Assembly: GCA_013420905.1 (NCBI GenBank)
Contig: JAAXNY010000016.1
Span: 868,001 to 932,000, forward strand
From: Collybia mongolica
Lineage: Eukaryota; Basidiomycota; Agaricomycetes; Agaricales; Clitocybaceae
Direction: 5' to 3'
DNA: 64,000 nt
A program made the position numbers and the translations under genes. Shown one piece after another: positions 36,697 to 48,132 of this stretch (position 1 is its first letter; every line of letters begins with the position of its first letter). The notes under the pieces were generated by a model. That model saw only the letters and a list, made by a program, of their open reading frames with translations, ran no database searches and was not told where the DNA came from.

Positions 36697-39600
36697 TTAT
36701 TCGTCGTATTGCGTGAGCTGAGAATATGGTGACAATCAGTGAGAATTCTGTGAAGATAGTTGAGATGCTTACATCGAGTGTAAGAGTACGAGAGCTGTTG
36801 ACGTCTTGATCGCGATAGATTCCGACTAATGAATTGCCCCGTTCATATAACGAACCCTTGAGACTGATGACGATAAACTGGAAACTGTCGGACGCTTGCG
36901 ACCTGATGTAGTTGGCTACTTTGGCAACGTTCGTATTATCCAATGCAGCGTCAACCTCATCAAGAACGAAGAACGGGGCCGGTTGATAACTGATTAGTGG
37001 ATGTTTAGCTGATTCCTTTTTGGGGACATGGTATAAGGGAAATCCACCAACCTGTGGATTGCAAACAGAAGAGCGAGAGCGGCGACTGTTTTTTCTCCTC
37101 CTGATAACTGCTCCATATCTCGGAAGCGTTTCATTGGTGGCATAGCATGGTACTTGATACCTCCAATGTATGGTTCCTAATACTGATTAGATAGTAAAAA
37201 ATAACGGGGTTACTATTTTCACTCACTTCACTGTCCTCCAAGCTCAAATAGGCGACACCCCCAAGTGGCGAGGCTTTGCCTTTTGTCAAGTCCTTGTACA
37301 CTTGATCAATCCGATCAGATATATGATTGTATGCCTTGTTAAACAGGTCGCATCTTGAATGTATATTATTAGGCAAGACTATTTTGGAGAAAAATTGTGG
37401 CTTACCTTCTTTTCTTTACGTCATTATATTGATCGCGCGCAGTCTTCGAGTCCTTGCGGGCTTTGTCGGCTTCCTTTTCGGTTTCTGCTAGTTTGGCCTC
37501 AACGTCGTCAAGGCTATGGTGATTATTGTAAGTTAGCATAGGCAGAATAAAGAAAAGGAAAGAATACATGCCGTTCAATGGCTTTCAGATTCGGCGCCAT
37601 TCGCTCAATCTCAGCGTTAAGCTTGACAATTCCTTTGTCAAATTCATCCATGGACCCACTTTCACGAGTTTCGTCGTCCAATCCCTCAAAGTCAACCTCG
37701 ATGCCAAAGTCGTGAACTTTCTTGGGTCGTTGCGTTCCATCTTCATCCTCGTCAACATCCATGGCAACCTCCTCGCGGAGTTTCTACGCACGGCGTCAGA
37801 GCCGTTGATGTCATACGAAATGAAGATTCAAACCTCTTCCATGGGAACATTTTTTAAATTTCCTTCTAGCAAGGGAAGTTTGATCTCTTCCAACCTACAC
37901 TTCCGATAAACAGATGAACGCTCTAAAGCCAACTTTTCGATCTCATCATTCTGTGGGAGGACGTCAATTTGTTTTCTATTTTCTCGCGTTTTCAAAAAGG
38001 CTTACGCAATTTGCAATCTCCTTCAAGGCTAGGTCCAGCACCTTGGAGGCCTTCGAAGTGGTCTTCTTTACTTGCTCAACAACTTTCGTTTTCTCTTCCA
38101 GAGTCTCTTGCACTTCAGCGAGCTCTTCCCGAAGGGTTGTGATAGCATTCTCCGACGCGGAAATTTCTTCCTCGATTGCGACTTTCTGGCCATCCCACTT
38201 GGCAAGGTTACTCCGTTCTGTTGTTAGGTGCGAGTCCAGGTTAGTTATCCGTTCGCGGGCTGTCTTTAGTCCCTCCGCTTGGAATTCAGACCTGAATACC
38301 TTGAGTCAGAAGCATCGACATAGATAGATGGCACGCACTGATGAGTCAGTCGAGATATCTGCGTCTCGTATTGCATTCTAGCTCGACTTTCCTCTTGAGC
38401 GACTTTCAATTGTCTCTCCTCATATTCGCGAATATTGGAGACTTTGATCTTGCGACAGAAAGTCGTGAATATGTTATCCTCAGCCGCATTGATAACTCCC
38501 GCCAGCTCAGATACTTGCTCCAGTAACTGAGTATGGTTCGCTTGAACCTATTTATTTAGTTTGTCAGAACAGCCTATTGGTAGCATGTACTTTCGGAAAC
38601 TCACCTTTTTCAGTTCCGGGACATTCTTCTTTATTTCACGCTCGAGATGCTTGAGCTCATCCTTAAGACCCGTGATGCGTAATTTACACGCCCCCTAATA
38701 GAATCGTGAGATAAATAAACCAGAGCTGGTGATATTGCGAAATCATACCAAATCATCCCTTGCTACCGTGATAGCGGTCTCGAGGCGAGAAATCTCTGAT
38801 ATAAGGTTCTCATCCGATTGACCCCTGGGCTTCTGCTTGCTGAGGTCGCGTAATTGGCCCTTGAGTGAATCGCGGACGCGTATAAGACCTTCACGATTGA
38901 AACCTTAGTTGAGCGCAATACGGAACAGCAAAGGTGGATTAACCTTGGACATCTTTCTCATCCCATTTTTTACCAGTATTATGCGTGCTCCGGCCACCAG
39001 TGATAAGGCCACTCTTATGGATTACCGTCCCTTCCAAAGTCACAGCTGTAACCCGGACAATTGAGCACCAACACCAGACACCATTCATTAACATCTCTTA
39101 CCTTTGATCTCTTGACCCTTCTCATAACACACATACCTCGCCACCTCCATGGTATCACATACAAGTGCATTTCCACATGCATGATGAATAGCCCGCTCTA
39201 CCACTCCTTCGCTGAGGATAACATCCACAGCAAGCCGAGCACCTTTGGCAAAAGATCGGAATTTATCATTGACGGGCTTGACTTGGATAGTATCGAGGGG
39301 AATGAAGGTCGCTTGTCCGGCACGCTGATTGCGCATATACTAACAGGCGAGCTCAGGAATGAATGAATGATAGTGGGCCACATGATTACCTCAATACAGT
39401 CGATGGCAGTTTTCTCCTCGTCGACGACGATGGCGTCGATGTTGCGGCCGAGAACGACGGACATAGCAGTCTCGTACTTTCTCGCGATAGGTTTGCAAAG
39501 ATCGACGACCCTACCTCTGACGCCTAAGGGAACGTCAGTAAACGCTTGACAGGGAGTCGAGTTGACCTACCTGGGAAGATGCGCTGTAGGTTAGATAGAG

Positions 39601-41265
39601 TTTCCCTCAAGCGCGTTTCCCTCTCGGATTCACCCCTATCGACACCCGCCTGAAGCAGCTGCTGATACACACCCTGGAGTTTTTCATCCGCCTCGGCTTC
39701 TAGTTTTCTGTGTTGGATCGAGGTCAACTACGAGCAGTTGAGAAGAAGCGACTTGGACTTTACGCAATTCTCGTCCTCTCGGATTGTTGATTCTCAAGTT
39801 CTTGCCTCGTCCGGGCCAAATCAGTCTGAAGCCCAGCGATTTTCTCCTCCAACTACGAGGGCATGAATTACCACAGATATATAGTTGGTCAAATGACTCA
39901 CCTCAGTCCTTTTGGACGTCTGCACCGCTAATTCCTCTGATCGCGTAGTCCTTTTCTCCTCGAGTCCCTGTTGCCTTTCAGTTAGTTGTGTGAGGGCTCG
40001 ATTGGTCGTCTTTTCATCTCGTGTAAGGGCGTCCAGCGATTGACGCTCATCAATAGCCAAGACATTTGCCGAAGCTTTTCTGTCGAGAAATATTCAGAAA
40101 GGACCCATGAAAAAATATCTTTGAAATACCCACAGCCGGCGATACTCCTCTAAGCTTTCTTCGCTCAAAGCCATGTTATGCTGCGACGCCTTCCTTTGCT
40201 CCTCTGTACGAAAGATATCAGATTTTATAGCACATACATTCACATATACTAGATTTGACCTTGAGCTGCGTTAGCGGCCTTCCGTACACTCGCAAGTTCT
40301 TTCTCCAAAGAATTCACCATATCCTGCAACTTTTCCCCATTCTTCGCAACATCATTTCTTGTCTTCAGCATGTTGTCGATCTTCCGCGTAGTATGTACGA
40401 TTTGTGCTTCCGACGATACGAGATCGGGCCTCTGCAGAAAGAGGTTATCATCTGACAAGGCGAAGACAGCGACACGCGCACCTTGCTATCTAACGCCTTC
40501 TCTGCCTTCTTGATAGTCTTCTCCTTCTGCATCACAGTTGTCCTGACTTTGGCTTGCTCGGCCCTTGCCCCCTCAAGGGCCTTGTCATGTACGCGCTGCT
40601 CTTCGCGTAGCCCGTCGAGCTCCTTGTTTTTATTCACGATCGTTCGCGCGTTCAGTTCAATGGACTCCTCGATTTGGAACAATTTGAACAGTATTCGTTT
40701 GAGAATGAGTTCATCCTAAACCAATTATAGCAGAAAACCTCACGCGATAACGCATGGACGCACCTTTTCGGCACAAAGGCTCTCAAATCGTTCAGCTTCT
40801 CCTTTCTGTTCCTTGTATTGTTTGATCTCCCCAGCAATACCTCTCCGTTTCGTAAAGTTGAACGTCGCATTCTCGGTAGCTCTGTCCTGCGCCTCCTTCG
40901 CCTTCTCATATTCCCCGGCAAGCTCCAAAGAGCCACTGATCTGATCAATAAGTCGTGAAAGTTCTCGAGGTGACTGCGAAGCCACTGCTTCTACGTCCCC
41001 TTGGAATACGAGGAAATTCTTCGCTTTAACAAGGATGTTATGGCTGATGAGGGCAGCGTTGTATGCGGAGTAGGTGACCACTTTGTTATTGAGTTTGTAT
41101 TCGGAGGCTCCCGTAGTAGATATCCTATGTCCCGGTTGTTTAAAAAGAAGTGTTGGTCTGCAATAGAGAACTCACGTCCTTTGGAATTTCCATTCTTTCT
41201 TGCCTGCATCGACATAAACTGCTAGCACCCAAGCTTTTTTAGCTGTTCCTTCACCCTCTTGGCCC

Positions 41266-41297
<32 letters not shown>

Positions 41298-41599
41298 TTC
41301 TTCCACAGCCTCCGATCCATCTTCAGCACTACTTTTAGCCAGACGCCGCCCACGATAAACGAGATCCTTCAGCTGCGAACTCCGTAACTGTGCACTCTTC
41401 ACTCCGAGCACAAACGATATAGCGTCCATAAGATTGGATTTTCCTGCACCATTTGGGCCGATTATTGACGTAAAGTTCATGAACGGACCGATTGTCTGGT
41501 GACCTCTAGAATATAGGTGAGAAAAGGTGAATTCAACTTTGGGCATTCACCCTACCGATATGACTTGAAGTCACATAATTCGATGCGAGACAAAGGCAT
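36697..41599 (-). CDS. SMC1: Cohesin subunit SMC1
   Basis: ATPase arm of cohesin, acting in sister-chromatid cohesion in the nucleus. The gene starts at the ATG at 41599 ([14 protein letters not shown]; exon 41599-41556, intron 50 nt) and ends with QYDE and a TAA at 36697. Walker A is [11 protein letters not shown] in exon 2 (41505-41176), followed by [13 protein letters not shown]. The hinge is near 39300-38980 ([23 protein letters not shown], then [12 protein letters not shown]). Long coiled coils flank the hinge. The signature [18 protein letters not shown] is near 37095 and Walker [20 protein letters not shown] near 36960. It has many short introns; I verified the first two and the last. 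An unusual poly-Glu/Asp stretch sits in the N-terminal head, between the LVYRGRR block and the WKFQRTIS strand. Confidence 0.94.
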
Positions 41600-42499
41600 G
41601 TTTTCCTATCCGAGACGCACTCCCGCGTCAAATCAGGGAGTGTTATGTAGAACTGCAAGAAAATGGACTGAGGAGGTTGGCGCGCCGAGCTGCCACAGGC
41701 GCGTTTTTTCTCACGGGGTAACACGTGAAGTAGGTTTGACTCTAGATCTGCTCTAAATCGTTGCGTAGCCGAGTAGTACGACTCGAACTTAGTAGGACGA
41801 AACGCAGGTTCTTCTAGTCCAAAATAAAATCTTTTGACTTGCGACATCGACAATCTTTTTGAAACTTTCAAGACCTCAAAAAATCACACTCAGCGGTATG
41901 ATTGTCTTTTTGCCCTTCTTCAGCTTTTTACTCCATGATTACTCGTTCGATCCTCTACCATATACACGTCAAGACCCCGAAGAGCACGATGTACCTTGGA
42001 AAACTCTGAATAGGGAATTATCGTTCAATTTTTGTATTTGTATGTCGGAGGAGGAGATGGCACGACTATTATTAGGAGACTACGTAAGCAACATTAGCAA
42101 ACGGACAAGCTCGGCGCCAGGAAATCGACCACGATCTTGGTTTCTCCCTCGGCAGTTACATAACGTTAATATAGATTTCCATCCTAACCCAATTTAAACG
42201 CGGATCGACACATACATCACAAACGCAAGTTTTCGACTCCTAGAAGTCCGTCCACGCCTGGTAGAATTCCGGCTCAAGAACCTTCCTGTTGTCGTGCAAA
42301 GATGCTTAATGATGCCGACGCCGGTATGGCCGACCTCATTTTACTTCTATCTTTATAGTAATACACATTATCGTCCGATAGGAGGCGACGACCCTTGACC
42401 CACGGGGCCTTGGAACCCTGCCGATTAATGCCGTCGTCACAAAACCCTTCCTCTAAATACCATGTGCCCGTGAAAGATCGGACAACCAACCACGCATTC
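41600..42499. other. Intergenic between SMC1 and P450, with one weak small ORF
   Basis: A plus-strand ATG frame at 41898-42197 begins MIVFLPFFSFLLHDYS, which could pass for a signal peptide, and includes MSEEEMARLLLGDYV. No family is recognised and no splice partners were found, so I leave it as unsupported. The rest is the shared upstream region of the two divergent genes. Confidence 0.35.
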
Positions 42500-44449
42500 A
42501 TGGCATCCCCCAACAGCACGGTTTTCGACAGTTGGGCTTCTCTCCAACAATCGCCCCTCTCATTTTCTGCGGCAACAACTGCAACGGCATTGGCAGTTAT
42601 CTGTTTCGTCTATTATATAATACTCCCTCAAACCAAGCCCACCGATATACCAAAGCTCGGAGGACTCTCCATCCTTACTGCATGGCCATTTTTCACCAAG
42701 CGCCATGATTTCTTGAAATCCAACTTCGCAAAGGCCGGTGAACACCTGTTCACATTCAAGGTTCTTCAGGTGGATACAATCTGTTATTTAGGGTCGCCGG
42801 TCCTCATGAGCTCCTCTAGCATTCAGTCACCGCCGCCAAGGGCGAAGATGCGAGGAGGGATTTTTTCGACAACAAGAGTCTCAGCTTCACTGAGGGCTAC
42901 AGGATTCTCATGGGGGCTGTAGGACCAACTATTTTCTCTCTCGAATCATAACTCATTCATAATAGGCACCACGGTTGCAAGATATCGATATAAAGACTGA
43001 GAATGATGAAGATGTTTCTTGGTTTAACAAGCAACTCCTCAATTTGCTTAACAGAGCCCGGTTGTCGGATGGTGGGCGCAATTAGCTAGCCATGGGTTGC
43101 CAACCCCTAACTTATCTTCAGTTATTCCCACTCTTTTCGATGACATACAGAGGCGGATGGACAGTTGGGGTAAGGAAGGGAAGATAGATCCTTTCAAAAA
43201 CGTCTATGACGTGAGTTTTGCAGCAGTGAATGCAGAAAGAATCAATTTCTCATACTCCTCTATCCAGTTGGTCTTTCAGATGACTGTTCGTATGGCAACT
43301 TGCAGGGAACTCTCGACAGACCTCGATGCTGTTACACGGTTGCAAGGATTATATTGGACCCTGGAAAAGAGTGCTACTCCAACCTCGCTCCTGCTTCCCT
43401 GGCTCCCAGGTCCCGCCAAAAAACAAAAAGAGGCCGCGACGAAGGAGATGTATACGATGCTCGAACAATATGTGGAAAACCGTAGGGCTGCGGACGTCCC
43501 AACTTCTGATGCGATCGACGTCTTGCTCGCACAAGGAAACGACAACCAAACTATCATTGGCGTATGGCATATACCTTATCAAAGAAGCGCGCAAAATGAC
43601 AGTTATCTTTTACAGTTCGTTATCAGCGTCATTTTTGCAGGCGTCATCAATACTGGAATTAACTGTATGCATGATTTTCACAATATTTGGCGTGGTGACT
43701 CATTCCATACCTAGCCTGCTGGATTCTCTTGTTCCTTGCACACAATCAAGAATGGAAGCAAAAGGTAGCAGAAGAAGTCCAGACATTGATCCAGAAACAT
43801 ACCAACACAACGTCTCCCGAACCCTTGCACCAAAGGCTTGCGGCGATCCCAATCAGCGCGTGGGAAGACAATATGCCGACCCTCGACGTCGTCATCCGCG
43901 AAACCCTCCGCTTAGTCGTAAACGGCGCTGCTCTGCGTCGAAACGTGCACGAAGATATACATATGGCGGGAAAAACGATTCCCAAGGGGAATTTCATAAC
44001 CTATCCCGTTTACGATGCCCACCTGAATCCTAATATCTACACCGAGCCAACGAAATTTGATCCGGACCGCTTCTCCCTGGACAGAGAAGAAGACAAAAAA
44101 GAGAAGTACGCTTTTCTCGGTTGGGGAGCCGGTACGATATTCTTTTTGGCTCTCTGGATTATTCTAATTGGATGGGACGGTTCAGGTCGCCACCCGTGCA
44201 CCGGAATGAAAGTAGCCAAGTTGGAAATCAAAATTATCGTGGCCCTCTTCGTCGCGGGATACGAATACGATCTCGTTGACTCTGCTGGAAAGTACCCCAA
44301 GTCGCTGCCGAAACCTGATTATAATGACATTCAACAAGTACATCCACTTTCTCATCCCGATTTCACAAGGATCGTACTGATTTCAACATCAACAGGCACG
44401 TCCGGTTGGCGAGACTTGTTATCTTAAGTTTAAACGCGTCGTTGATTAA
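42500..44449 (+). CDS. Cytochrome P450 monooxygenase
   Basis: Haem-thiolate monooxygenase anchored to the ER. Nine exons (42500-42769, 42820-42918, 42966-43071, 43122-43210, 43268-43561, 43616-43664, 43715-44131, 44186-44337, 44396-44449) join in phase to 509 residues, the normal P450 length. An N-terminal hydrophobic anchor (TATALAVICFVYYIIL) is followed by a Pro hinge. The K-helix ExxR is VIRETLR, the PERF-like region is FDPDRF, and the haem loop FLGWGAGRHPCTG is completed across an intron. The I-helix (AGVINTGINS) lacks the usual acid-Thr pair, as in some CYP7/8/51-like branches, so unusual oxygen chemistry is possible. The substrate is unknown. Confidence 0.93.
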
Positions 44450-45094
44450 TGCAGCGTGGAAAAGTTGTCGTTGGCTACAGGTCTGCTTTGTGATATGCAT
44501 AATTGTGAGTATATAGCCACAATCACATATGAAACCTTTTGCATTTGAGGGAACGTTGTGAGTACTCCTAACAACATTCCCGTAACGAAGGTAAGAATCA
44601 GGACATACCACATCGCACTCACGCAGATTTGGCATTCTCGGTTTGATCTCACCTTTATCATTCTACACAACGCTACAAGGACGTCTAACGCATAGCCTTC
44701 GCCCCCTCAATATAACATCTAAAATATTTCAGGTTGGCGGGGTACAATCGATTCATGTAAAGTGATTCAGACATGAGAGCAAGAGGACCGGGGCATGATG
44801 TCGAAGATAAACGTTGACATAGCCAAACTGCCACGAGGGTTGATTATGATTCAAGGGAGATACATAAACGGGTTGATGACGCCATTTCAGCATGTGAGGA
44901 CACTGGCGCCCACATGATCATCGATTGGGGTGAGTGATAACCAGAGTTCACCTACTTCTCCCAACGATTTAAGCCCTCAAACACATTTACATTTGTGACT
45001 CATACCCTGTTTACCTACGGCAAGTACACGGCCTAAAAAACACGCATAACAGTGACAATAAGACTTAAACTATATCATTACCTCGCCAGTAGTT
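44450..45094. other. Intergenic, no gene seen
   Basis: About 640 AT-rich bases with no recognisable coding sequence between the P450 and the GTPase gene. Confidence 0.45.
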
Positions 45095-46208
45095 ATGCTG
45101 AACTTCCAGTCAAACGTCCCGCGTGACAACGACGCTCCAATCCTGAATGCCAGGCGGGCGGAACAGTGTTACGCCAAGCTTAAGGAGAAGGCAGGGCGAT
45201 TCCGTGTTCTCATCATTGGAGGAGCCAACGCTGGCAAGACAACGATCCTCAAGAAGATCTGCAACACGACCGATGAACCTGAGATTTATAATGGCAATGG
45301 AAAAAAGGCAACTAGAGAGTCTGGCTGGCACTTTTGACATAACTAATTTGCGACAGATCGACACAGCTAAGCTTGAGCCCACTATTCTCGTTAGCTGTTT
45401 TTATCTGACCTCATTGATTATGGAATGGCTAATGATAATTTAGCGTGGCGAACACGACATCGAGAACGGGATGGTATTTCGGAGCAATCCCACCTTCATC
45501 TTCCATGATTCATGTGGATTCGAAGCGGGTGGGGTTGATGAATTTAGAAAGGTCAAAGATTTTGTAGCTGAACGTGCAAAACAGAAGGATATGAGCGACC
45601 AGGTTCATGTTATATGGTATGCCATTTTCATGCCTTGAAGGTAGGACGCAATTGGGCTCATTGTCTGTAAAGATATTGCATTGCATTGGATGATGATCGG
45701 CCAATCACATATGCCGAAAACCAGTTCTTTTCTGAGTCAGGGACAGGGAAAGGTATGTGTAACTACAAGTATGAGAATGTATATACTAATATGTAATTAG
45801 TCCCAGTTATTGCTGTGTTCACAAAGTGTGAGGCACTTGAAGTCAAGGCCATTGCAAATCTAGAGGATGGAGGATATAATTTTGATGAAGCTGTGGAGAA
45901 GGCACCAAAGTATGTGGAGGAAAACCTGAAGAATGTCCATAAAATATTGGAGAAAATGGTATATCCACCAAAAAACCATGTATATCTGCAAGGTTAGTAA
46001 ATAGCAGTGGAATCCTTTCTTAAGGCATGCTGATTATTTATTAGAGTTGGAGAAGCCAGATAGGGATTGTCAATGTCTTGTTGAAAGCACTGCAGATGCA
46101 TTGGATGTCAGTGCTTTGCTGGGCATCCTTATCTCAACACAACAAAATAGCTTGGAGTTGAGCATGAGATACTCACTAAGGAGCTCTCACACCTCTCCCC
46201 CACTATGA
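45095..46208 (+). pseudogene. P-loop GTPase-like protein (G-domain), possibly defective
   Basis: Six exons (45095-45307, 45357-45389, 45444-45616, 45673-45752, 45801-45992, 46045-46208). They encode a small GTP-binding domain of a family frequent in Agaricomycetes. Seen are the P-loop GGANAGKTT, a switch region with FHDSCGFEAGG (DxxG-like), and VPVIAVFTKCEAL with the TKxE-type guanine-specificity motif. The first intron seems to begin with GC (AAG then GCAACT) and has a good CTAAT branch motif. With the only donor and acceptor visible, the join of exons 3 and 4 turns an expected Trp codon (TG|G) into TGA. Either the gene is broken by one transition at the acceptor +1 position or splicing differs from my reading. 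The role of this family is unknown. Confidence 0.6.
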
Positions 46209-46306
46209 CATTTCTATATATAGTAGCTGGTCATGTGATAAACATGCAGGCATCCAGTAAACAATGGTGGGCGCTATTCGGTACAAAAAGTTCTGTCCTA
46301 CACATC

Positions 46307-46466
46307 ATGGAGAGCATCTCTCCGACGAAAAAATGCACTAAACCATGGTGCAAAAACACTGTACCAAGCCAATCATCCCAAAAACACTGCTCAGATTGCC
46401 AAGAATGTGACCGGGAGAACCAGAAGGCTTTGCGTGCTCGGAAAAAGAGCAAACAGGCCCTCGCGG
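46307..46466 (+). pseudogene. 5' part of a host gene with a Cys-rich N-terminal motif, interrupted by the Ty3 element
   Basis: The ATG at 46307 opens a frame with a compact Cys cluster, KKCTKPWCKN...KHCSDCQECDRENQKALR. This resembles short zinc-binding N-termini seen in some Agaricomycete proteins and is followed by a Lys/Arg-rich helix. The frame runs into the left LTR at 46467. It resumes, in the same frame, right of the element at 60703 (GQKRTWEHGPESG). So the 14.2-kb insertion sits inside one exon. Without the element the reading frame would be continuous. Function unknown; nucleic-acid binding is only a guess from the Cys motif and basic segment. Confidence 0.7.
46463..46466. repeat. Target-site duplication, left copy (GCGG)
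   Basis: Four bases GCGG immediately left of the left LTR match the four bases immediately right of the right LTR (60699-60702). A fifth base does not match. Confidence 0.75.
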
Positions 46467-47684
46467 TGAAAGGGGGCTCCTGGGCTATAAGTGCGCTGAT
46501 GCTATGTAATGTAATCCTTCACACACACACACACCAAACCTAACAATCAACACACGAACAGTAGGAATCGCCTGTTTTGAGTTCGGGTTCAAGTGCTTAG
46601 AAGCACTAAGCTTTGAATAGTACTAGCCAAAGCCCTTTCCAATGATCTCTCAACGGGTTTGATTTAGACAAAAGCTTCAACACAGGTTCAAAAACCTGCT
46701 AGGTATATTTATAATATCTCTCGATCCAATAGACTGAGTACCAAGTGTACGTTCAATTATTAGTGATCCCAAGCGGATCTATAAGTCCAAGCGACTTATC
46801 AAACAATACAGTGCCAAGTGCACTAAGGCCAAGTGCCTAGTAATTCCAACGGACAATACGGTACTAAGTTCCAAGTGAACTAAGTTTCTTTAATTCTGTG
46901 GTTCTCCAACCAATTCCAATCAAGACACGTTGAAGCAATCTGATCCTTAATTCGGGCACGCAATAGTGTTTTAACAAATGTGATTTGTATACTCTATAGT
47001 CGCGCGAAGTGGGGGCAAGATTCCTTGCCTTAGCGCTACTTATCTACAGTCTATTTATAGTGTACAAACTAAATATCATACGGAATTGTAAATTTTACAC
47101 GGAACCGCGCTCCCGCGCGCCAAGGATCTGTATTCAATGCTGATGTGTCCTCTACAACTTGGCGCGCGCGCCATGCGTGCCAATTATGCCGTTTACTGGT
47201 TACTTATCAAATATTGAAAGAGCTGGCTAAACTCTTATCAAGTCGCGACCGCGCACTCCGTTATTTAAAACAGCGCAGCACTGTCATTTACTCCTCCTGA
47301 TTGTCCCGGTTGCTATTCACGGGGTCCTGCCGCTTCCGGTAGTTAACACCAAGTACCCCTGACTAGGATCGGGTTGTGCAAGTCCCGAATTTACAATTAC
47401 TTCTCCTATTAATGATGATCCCCGGACTAATGATATCATACTACAACGGTTACTTATGAACTAAGACACCGAGGTTGTAACCGGGCATGGTGAATAGGAC
47501 TAATAATAGACCGTACTCATAGTCCTCTGTACTGATAGTGTATTATCCATTAGACTAGTTCACTCTGATTAGCCGTCTTGGAGCTCGACTCTAATCCTTT
47601 ATTACCGTTTACTTGGTTATTAGAAATGATACTAACAGCCTTACTTGTCGACTTTACAAGTGCAAACAATTTCGGGCCCTATCA
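46467..47684 (-). repeat. 3' LTR (left copy), 1218 bp
   Basis: Aligns base for base with 59481-60698 except for five transitions. It includes a CA microsatellite near its left end and at least six spaced copies of a CCAAG(T/C)G-like motif around 46750-46880. In element orientation it starts TGATAGGGCC and ends CCCTTTCA. Confidence 0.97.
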
Positions 47685-47696
47685 TCTCCCCCATAC
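47685..47696 (-). promoter_or_regulatory. Polypurine tract
   Basis: On the minus strand GTATGGGGGAGA directly abuts the start of the 3' LTR, the expected place for the plus-strand DNA primer of reverse transcription. Confidence 0.8.
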
Positions 47697-48132
47697 CACA
47701 AATGTAGACTGTCCTCAGTCTCTCTTTGCCGGCATGTTGGTCCAATACTTCGGGTCTGCACGCGTCTAATCTTTCAGTACAAGGTTACAACGGTTCTGCT
47801 TTTAGACAGGTAGGCGCGCGATGTTGGGATCGAGCCCAGAGGTTTACTTCCCATCAGGATCGTGACAGTTATATACGTCTCCTGAGAGAATATTTGACAT
47901 TCGGACATCGCTTTACAGATATTTCAGTCATCTGAACCTTTCTCTCGTTATGTTTCTGACACTTCAGCAAGAGATCGGTACTCCTGCTTGTCCTTTAGAA
48001 CTTCGCAATGCAGGGTTGTGCGTTTTAAAAGCTCGCGCCCTTGCTAAGTTTTAGACAATTTGGACTTTATAGCCCATTTCTAAATTTCTTTGCTATTCGC
48101 ATCGCTCAAACACTCCAACTTCTCTAACCCAA
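47697..48132. other. Spacer between 3' LTR and antisense gene A
   Basis: No coding sequence. It should include the promoter of antisense gene A. A TTTTAAAA box lies at about 48023, some 110 nt before the ATG, a spacing like that of the TATA box of antisense gene B. Confidence 0.4.

Noticed and set aside
42395..42499. Longer N-terminus for the P450
   Set aside because: The upstream frame has no ATG; the ATG at 42500 precedes a normal membrane anchor.
43326..44033. 235-residue plus-strand frame within the P450 gene
   Set aside because: Out-of-frame shadow of P450 exons 5-7; the P450 frame has the ExxR and FDPDRF motifs.
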